Assembly: GCA_020061465.1 (NCBI GenBank)
Contig: JAGUYG010000036.1
Span: 1-48,034, forward strand
Direction: 5' to 3'
Origin: Ignavibacteriales bacterium
GTDB taxonomy: Bacteria; Bacteroidota; Ignavibacteria; Ignavibacteriales; Ignavibacteriaceae
DNA: 48,034 nt
The notes under the pieces: generated by a model
The model's database searches: none
The model's input: the letters and a program-made list of their open reading frames with translations, nothing else
Told to the model about the DNA's origin: nothing
Position numbers and translations under genes: made by a program
Shown here: positions 43,557-48,034 of the stretch, in pieces
Layout of the letters: each line of letters starts with the position of its first letter
Numbering within the stretch: position 1 is the stretch's first letter

Positions 43557-45738
43557 CGATAACGAATCGAAGGAAAAATTATACATTCAGTTATACAGCA
43601 TACACGGTTTAATCAGAGGACATAACCTTGAGCTTGGCAGAGATGCCGATACAGGAGGACAAACAAAATATGTTGTTGAACTTGCCGATACACTAAGCGA
43701 AGACCCGCGCGTTGAGAAAGTAGAGCTTGTAACACGATTAATTAAAGACAAAAATGTATCTGCCGATTATTCTGTTCCCATTGAAAAAGTAAATGAAAAG
43801 TTTAGCCTAATAAGAATTCAATGCGGCGGCGGAAAGTACATCAGAAAAGAACTATTGTGGCAGCATTTAGAAGAGTTTGTGGACAAAAGCATAAAATACA
43901 TTAAGTCACAGGGCAGGCTGCCGGACATTATCCACAGCCATTATGCCGATGCCGGGTATGTTTGCAGCGAGCTTACAAAATTTTTCGGTATACCTTTTAT
44001 TCATACCGGTCATTCATTAGGAAGAGACAAATTACGCAAGCTGTTAAATGACGGTGTCCGCATGGAAGATATAGAAAAACGTTATAAGATTAATCATCGC
44101 ATAAATGTTGAAGAAGAAATAATATATTTTGCAGATATGATAGTTACCAGCACCCGGCAGGAAATAAAAAACCAGTACGGCGATTATAACAACACCAATG
44201 AAGAAAAATTCAGAGTTATACCACCCGGTGTTGACCTTGAAAAATTTTATCCTTATAACGATCCCGATCAAGTTCAACCGGAGGCTGAGAAATACAAAGG
44301 AATAATTGCAACAAAGCTAAAAAAATTTTTATCTGACGTAGATAAGCCGTTAATTCTAACAGTCTGCCGTCCGGATAAAAAGAAAAATATTACAGGATTA
44401 ATAAGCGCATACGGTGAGGATTTGGAACTGCAAAAAAAAGCCAACCTTGCCATCTTTGCAGGAATAAGAGAAGACATCCAAACAATGTCGGATAATGAAA
44501 GAGAGGTTCTAATAGATATTCTGCTTTTTATGGACAAATATAATCTCTATGGCAGAATGGCTATTCCTAAAAAACACGAGACTGAATATGAAGTACCCGA
44601 ATTATATAGAATTGCCGCTGAATCCGGCGGTGTTTTTTGCAACGTTGCTTTGACCGAAGCATTCGGACTTACAATAATAGAAGCTGCTGCCGCCGGCGTT
44701 CCCGTTGTTGCTACAAATGACGGCGGACCGAGAGATATAATTGCTAACTGCAACCACGGTCTTCTTGTCGATGTATCGGATGATAAAAACATTTCACAAG
44801 CATTGAATAAAATATTGGATGATAAAAATTTGTGGCAAACATTTTCTGAGAACGGGATAAAGAACGTAAAAAAATATTACTCGTGGGAAGCTCACTCCGA
44901 TGCTTATCTTGATGAAATTAAGAAACTGCTTGCAAATGAATTGGAGAAAAAAGATACTTTCGCCCCGGTAGGGAAAAAATTATTAGATGTTAAAAAAATT
45001 ATTATTACCGATATCGATTATACATTGTTGGGTGATGATAATTCACTAAAAGAATTTATTGACATGCTTGACAAGTACCGTGATATTATCGGTTTTGGCG
45101 TTGCCACAGGAAGAACTTCCGATTCGGCTGTGCAAGTTTTGAAAGAACATAATGTACCGGTGCCGGACTTAATTATTTCTTCCGTGGGTTCAGAGTTATA
45201 TTATAATCACGATGAGAAATTAATTTATTCAAAAGGATGGGAGTCGCATATCACTTACAAATGGAATAGGGAAGCTATTATTAAACTCCTTAAACAATTC
45301 GATTTTCTCGAATATCAAGAAGAAGATACACAGCGGAAGTTCAAAATAAGCTATTATGCCGATGAGAGCAAAAGCAATTTGAACAAAGTAAAAGAAGCGT
45401 TGATAACAAATAAAATAAAAGCCAATGTAATTTACAGCCATGGTAAGTTTCTCGATATTCTTCCATACAGAGCATCGAAGGGGAAGGCGATAAGATATCT
45501 CTCCTACCGCTGGAACATTCCTTATGAAAACATTCTTGTCGCAGGCGATTCGGGTAACGACAGGGAAATGTTAAAAGGAGATTTATTAGGTGTTGTAGTT
45601 GCAAACTACAGCAGTGAGCTTGAAAGTCTGAAGGGAAGCAGCAGATTATACTTTGCAAATAGAAAGTATGCGGGAGGCATAATCGATGGAATAAAGTATT
45701 ATGGGTTTTTATCGGAAGGGAAAAATAAATATGAATAA
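43549..45738 (+). CDS. Bifunctional sucrose-phosphate synthase / sucrose-6-phosphate phosphatase
   Basis: This enzyme makes sucrose-6-phosphate from a nucleotide-glucose and fructose-6-phosphate, and probably dephosphorylates it. The GT-B glycosyltransferase part (about 1-465) has the sucrose-synthase-family hallmark GRDADTGGQTKYVVELA, GHSLGRDKL, RPDKKKNITGLI and the nucleotide-sugar motif EAFGLTIIEAAAAG. The C-terminal HAD-IIB phosphatase part (about 480-729) retains the nucleophile motif DxDxT (Asp488, Asp490, Thr492) and GDSGNDREM (about 666-674), so it should be active, unlike some cyanobacterial fusions. It overlaps both neighbours by 8 bp. A sole SPS without phosphatase activity is unlikely given the intact motifs. 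Confidence 0.92.
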   Translation: MNNDNESKEKLYIQLYSIHGLIRGHNLELGRDADTGGQTKYVVELADTLSEDPRVEKVELVTRLIKDKNVSADYSVPIEKVNEKFSLIRIQCGGGKYIRKELLWQHLEEFVDKSIKYIKSQGRLPDIIHSHYADAGYVCSELTKFFGIPFIHTGHSLGRDKLRKLLNDGVRMEDIEKRYKINHRINVEEEIIYFADMIVTSTRQEIKNQYGDYNNTNEEKFRVIPPGVDLEKFYPYNDPDQVQPEAEKYKGIIATKLKKFLSDVDKPLILTVCRPDKKKNITGLISAYGEDLELQKKANLAIFAGIREDIQTMSDNEREVLIDILLFMDKYNLYGRMAIPKKHETEYEVPELYRIAAESGGVFCNVALTEAFGLTIIEAAAAGVPVVATNDGGPRDIIANCNHGLLVDVSDDKNISQALNKILDDKNLWQTFSENGIKNVKKYYSWEAHSDAYLDEIKKLLANELEKKDTFAPVGKKLLDVKKIIITDIDYTLLGDDNSLKEFIDMLDKYRDIIGFGVATGRTSDSAVQVLKEHNVPVPDLIISSVGSELYYNHDEKLIYSKGWESHITYKWNREAIIKLLKQFDFLEYQEEDTQRKFKISYYADESKSNLNKVKEALITNKIKANVIYSHGKFLDILPYRASKGKAIRYLSYRWNIPYENILVAGDSGNDREMLKGDLLGVVVANYSSELESLKGSSRLYFANRKYAGGIIDGIKYYGFLSEGKNKYE

Positions 45739-48034
45739 TAATAGCGCCCGCAAAATGATAGAAAACAACCTGCCCAATTTCTTTAGCTATTTAAATAAGG
45801 TAGCTCTGAATGAAAGCAAGCTGCTGGTTAAAGGAAATCTTCTCGAAATTCTTGAAAATTATGCTTCGGAAAATGAAGAAATTGATTGCAGCGAATTGAG
45901 AGAAATAATAAAAAAGGTTGACGAATCGGTTTGTATTGATAACTACATTTATATTGAAATAAGAGAAAAAATAGGCTACACCGATTATTATCTTTTTAAC
46001 CTTGAGGAATTATACAATGAAAAAGTTACTGTTGAGGATTACCTAAAAGCAAAAGAATTTTTTATTGACGGCGGCAACTCAAACGACATCTTAACAATCA
46101 ATTTTAAGACTTTCTACGATAAATTTCCCAACGTGAAAGAACCAAAAAGTATCGGCAAGGGGGTCGAATATCTAAACAGATATCTCTCCAGCCACATGTT
46201 TACACAGCCGGAAAAGCTGAGAACCGCTTTATTTAATTTTCTGTTCGTTCATAAGTATAAATCGATGCAGCTAATTCTCAATGATCGTATTTCAAATCCG
46301 GAGGAGTTAAGCGCAAGCATCGATAAAGCGCTGGAATTTTTAGGTAAAAAAGAGCCCGATGAAGATTATTCAAATTTTAAAAATGATTTGCAGTCGTTCG
46401 GTTTCGAACCAGGATTAGGAAATAATGCAGGCAGAATAATTGAAAGCCTTGAAATGTTAGATAGACTGCTTCAGTCACCCGATCATGAAGCGTTAAAAGA
46501 ATTTCTATCACTTATTCCGATGATATTTAATATTGCAATTATCTCACCTCACGGATATTTCGGGCAGGAAGGTGTGTTGGGTTTACCGGATACAGGCGGG
46601 CAAGTCGTCTACATTCTCGATCAAGTTAAAGCGCTTGAGAGAGAAATTACTGAGTCACTAATCGAAGCCGGCTTGGAAGAAGTGGTTCCAAAATTAATTA
46701 TACTTACAAGACTTATTCCTAACGCTGCTGGCACTAAATGTAATCAACGGCTCGAGAAGGTTCATGAAACTCATAACTCGTGGATTTTGCGCGTGCCTTT
46801 CAGATCATTCAATCCCAATGTAACAAATGATTGGATTTCACGGTTTGAAATATGGCCCTACCTAGAAAGCTTTGTTGACGATGCATATAATGAATTATTA
46901 GCCGAATTCGGTGAACGCCCGGATTTCATTATCGGCAATTATTCCGACGGAAACATGGCGGCTTTTATGCTTGCAAGAAAATTCGGTGTAACGCAATGCA
47001 ACATTGCTCACGCACTCGAAAAGAGCAAATATCTTTACAGCGGTTTGTACTGGAAAAATCTCGAGCCTCATTACCATTTCTCAATTCAATTCACAGCAGA
47101 TCTTATCGCAATGAATGCGGCTAACTTTATAGTTACATCTTCATATCAGGAAATTGCAGGTACCGAAGACAGCATCGGGCAGTATGAATCTTATTGCCAA
47201 TTTACAATGCCGGGGCTGTACAGAGTTCCCGGCGGAATAAATCTCTTTCATCCTAAATTTAATATTGTTCCGCCGGGGGTGAATACGAAAATATTTTTCC
47301 CTTTTACCGAAACGGAAAGAAGACTAACCGACATTAAAAACTATCTTGAAAAGTTAATCTTCGGAAATATTGAAGATGATGATGTTGTAGGGCAGCTTGA
47401 AGACCCGGATCTGATCCCAATCTTTTCATTGGCAAGACTTGATAAAATCAAAAATCTTACTTCGCTTGTTCAATGGTTTGGCGAGAGTAAAGAATTACAG
47501 GAGCTTACAAACCTAATCGTAGTTGCAGGATGTGTCGATGTAAATAAATCGAATGATCAGGAAGAAAAAGAGCAAATAGAGTTAATGCGCCGGCTTATTC
47601 AAAAATATGATTTGTATAAAAAAATAAGATGGATTGGTAAACTATTCAGGAAAGATCAGACAGGCGAGGTTTACCGGGTAATAGCAGACCACAAAGGAAT
47701 TTTTGTGCAGCCCGCGCTCTTCGAAGGCTTCGGCTTAACTGTTTTAGAGGCAATGAAATCCGGGCTGCCTGTGTTTGCAACATTGTACGGCGGACCGAGA
47801 GAAATTATTCGCGATACTGTTTCCGGTTTTCACATAAATCCTATTAATTCGGTTGAAACTACTTCGAAGATTCTTGAATTCTTAAAGCGATGTAAATCCA
47901 ACGAAAATTATTGGGAAAAGATTTCCTCCCAGGCAGTAAAAAGAGTTGATACAGCTTTCAATTGGGAGCTTTATGCTAAAAAGCTGCTCTCACTGGCAAA
48001 GATTTACGGCTTTTGGAAATACACTACTAATATC
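45731..48034 (+). CDS. Sucrose synthase, cut by the right edge of the window
   Basis: This GT4 enzyme reversibly converts sucrose and NDP to NDP-glucose and fructose. The frame is open for 768 codons to the window end; bacterial and plant enzymes have about 800, so only the extreme C-terminus is missing. The N-terminal regulatory regions (about 1-260) are present. The hallmark SPHGYFGQEGVLGLPDTGGQ lies at about 269-288, the donor-site ARLDKIKNLTSLV at about 569-581, and EGFGLTVLEAMKSGLPVF at about 664-681. Its ATG overlaps the upstream stop in ATGAATAA. Sucrose synthase is rare in bacteria but has been studied from Melioribacter roseus, which supports the host guess. The nucleotide preference was not determined. 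Confidence 0.93.
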   Translation, partial: MNNNSARKMIENNLPNFFSYLNKVALNESKLLVKGNLLEILENYASENEEIDCSELREIIKKVDESVCIDNYIYIEIREKIGYTDYYLFNLEELYNEKVTVEDYLKAKEFFIDGGNSNDILTINFKTFYDKFPNVKEPKSIGKGVEYLNRYLSSHMFTQPEKLRTALFNFLFVHKYKSMQLILNDRISNPEELSASIDKALEFLGKKEPDEDYSNFKNDLQSFGFEPGLGNNAGRIIESLEMLDRLLQSPDHEALKEFLSLIPMIFNIAIISPHGYFGQEGVLGLPDTGGQVVYILDQVKALEREITESLIEAGLEEVVPKLIILTRLIPNAAGTKCNQRLEKVHETHNSWILRVPFRSFNPNVTNDWISRFEIWPYLESFVDDAYNELLAEFGERPDFIIGNYSDGNMAAFMLARKFGVTQCNIAHALEKSKYLYSGLYWKNLEPHYHFSIQFTADLIAMNAANFIVTSSYQEIAGTEDSIGQYESYCQFTMPGLYRVPGGINLFHPKFNIVPPGVNTKIFFPFTETERRLTDIKNYLEKLIFGNIEDDDVVGQLEDPDLIPIFSLARLDKIKNLTSLVQWFGESKELQELTNLIVVAGCVDVNKSNDQEEKEQIELMRRLIQKYDLYKKIRWIGKLFRKDQTGEVYRVIADHKGIFVQPALFEGFGLTVLEAMKSGLPVFATLYGGPREIIRDTVSGFHINPINSVETTSKILEFLKRCKSNENYWEKISSQAVKRVDTAFNWELYAKKLLSLAKIYGFWKYTTNI

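Overview
The window looks like a chromosomal segment of an AT-rich Bacteroidota/Chlorobi-group bacterium, most likely an Ignavibacteria relative (Melioribacter/Ignavibacterium-like). The reasons are four secreted proteins ending in the type IX secretion (T9SS) C-terminal domain with the NYPNPFNPST motif, SusC-like TonB-dependent receptors with carboxypeptidase-regulatory domains, a FecR anti-sigma protein, Bacteroidota-type lipoproteins, and a sucrose synthase/sucrose-phosphate synthase operon of the kind known from Melioribacter. No rRNA, tRNA, CRISPR array or transposase was found.

Region 1 (about 0.45-13.7 kb) is an envelope locus. It holds a FecR anti-sigma factor, an STN-domain TonB-dependent receptor, two tandem DUF4876-like lipoproteins, an ABC ATPase with unusual motifs, a small ABC permease, a DUF4857-like membrane protein, a DUF6850-like outer-membrane barrel and a T9SS-exported YCF48-type beta-propeller. 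Region 2 (14-20.9 kb) carries a secreted M28 peptidase, an M16 peptidase and a T9SS-exported SBBP-type propeller. Region 3 (20.9-34 kb) is a second, reduced copy of the envelope locus: a NapH/NosR-like membrane ferredoxin with degenerate HMA-like domains, a YCF48-type T9SS protein, a second TonB receptor without STN, a DUF4876-like lipoprotein, a DUF6850-like barrel and another YCF48-type T9SS protein. The two loci together suggest an uncharacterised outer-membrane uptake and processing system that pairs a TonB receptor, surface lipoproteins, a barrel and an exported propeller with inner-membrane ABC and redox parts. The substrate is not evident; a metal or metal complex is a guess based on the NosR/HMA-like parts.

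Region 4 (34-41.4 kb) has a secreted clan-CD (gingipain/caspase-like) peptidase with HEAT repeats, then an efflux set of HlyD adaptor, MacB-type permease lacking its ATPase, and TolC. Region 5 (41.5-48 kb) is central carbon metabolism: methylglyoxal synthase on the minus strand, then an overlapping operon of PfkB sugar kinase, bifunctional sucrose-phosphate synthase/phosphatase and sucrose synthase, the last running off the right edge.

The spacers are rich in palindromic and tandem repeats. The most striking case is a leader region carrying truncated copies of the second TonB receptor's first codons. It is present twice in tandem in one spacer and again, together with the preceding T9SS-domain coding sequence, 5 kb upstream. 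A second case is a 28-bp perfect palindrome sitting in frame inside a T9SS sorting domain.
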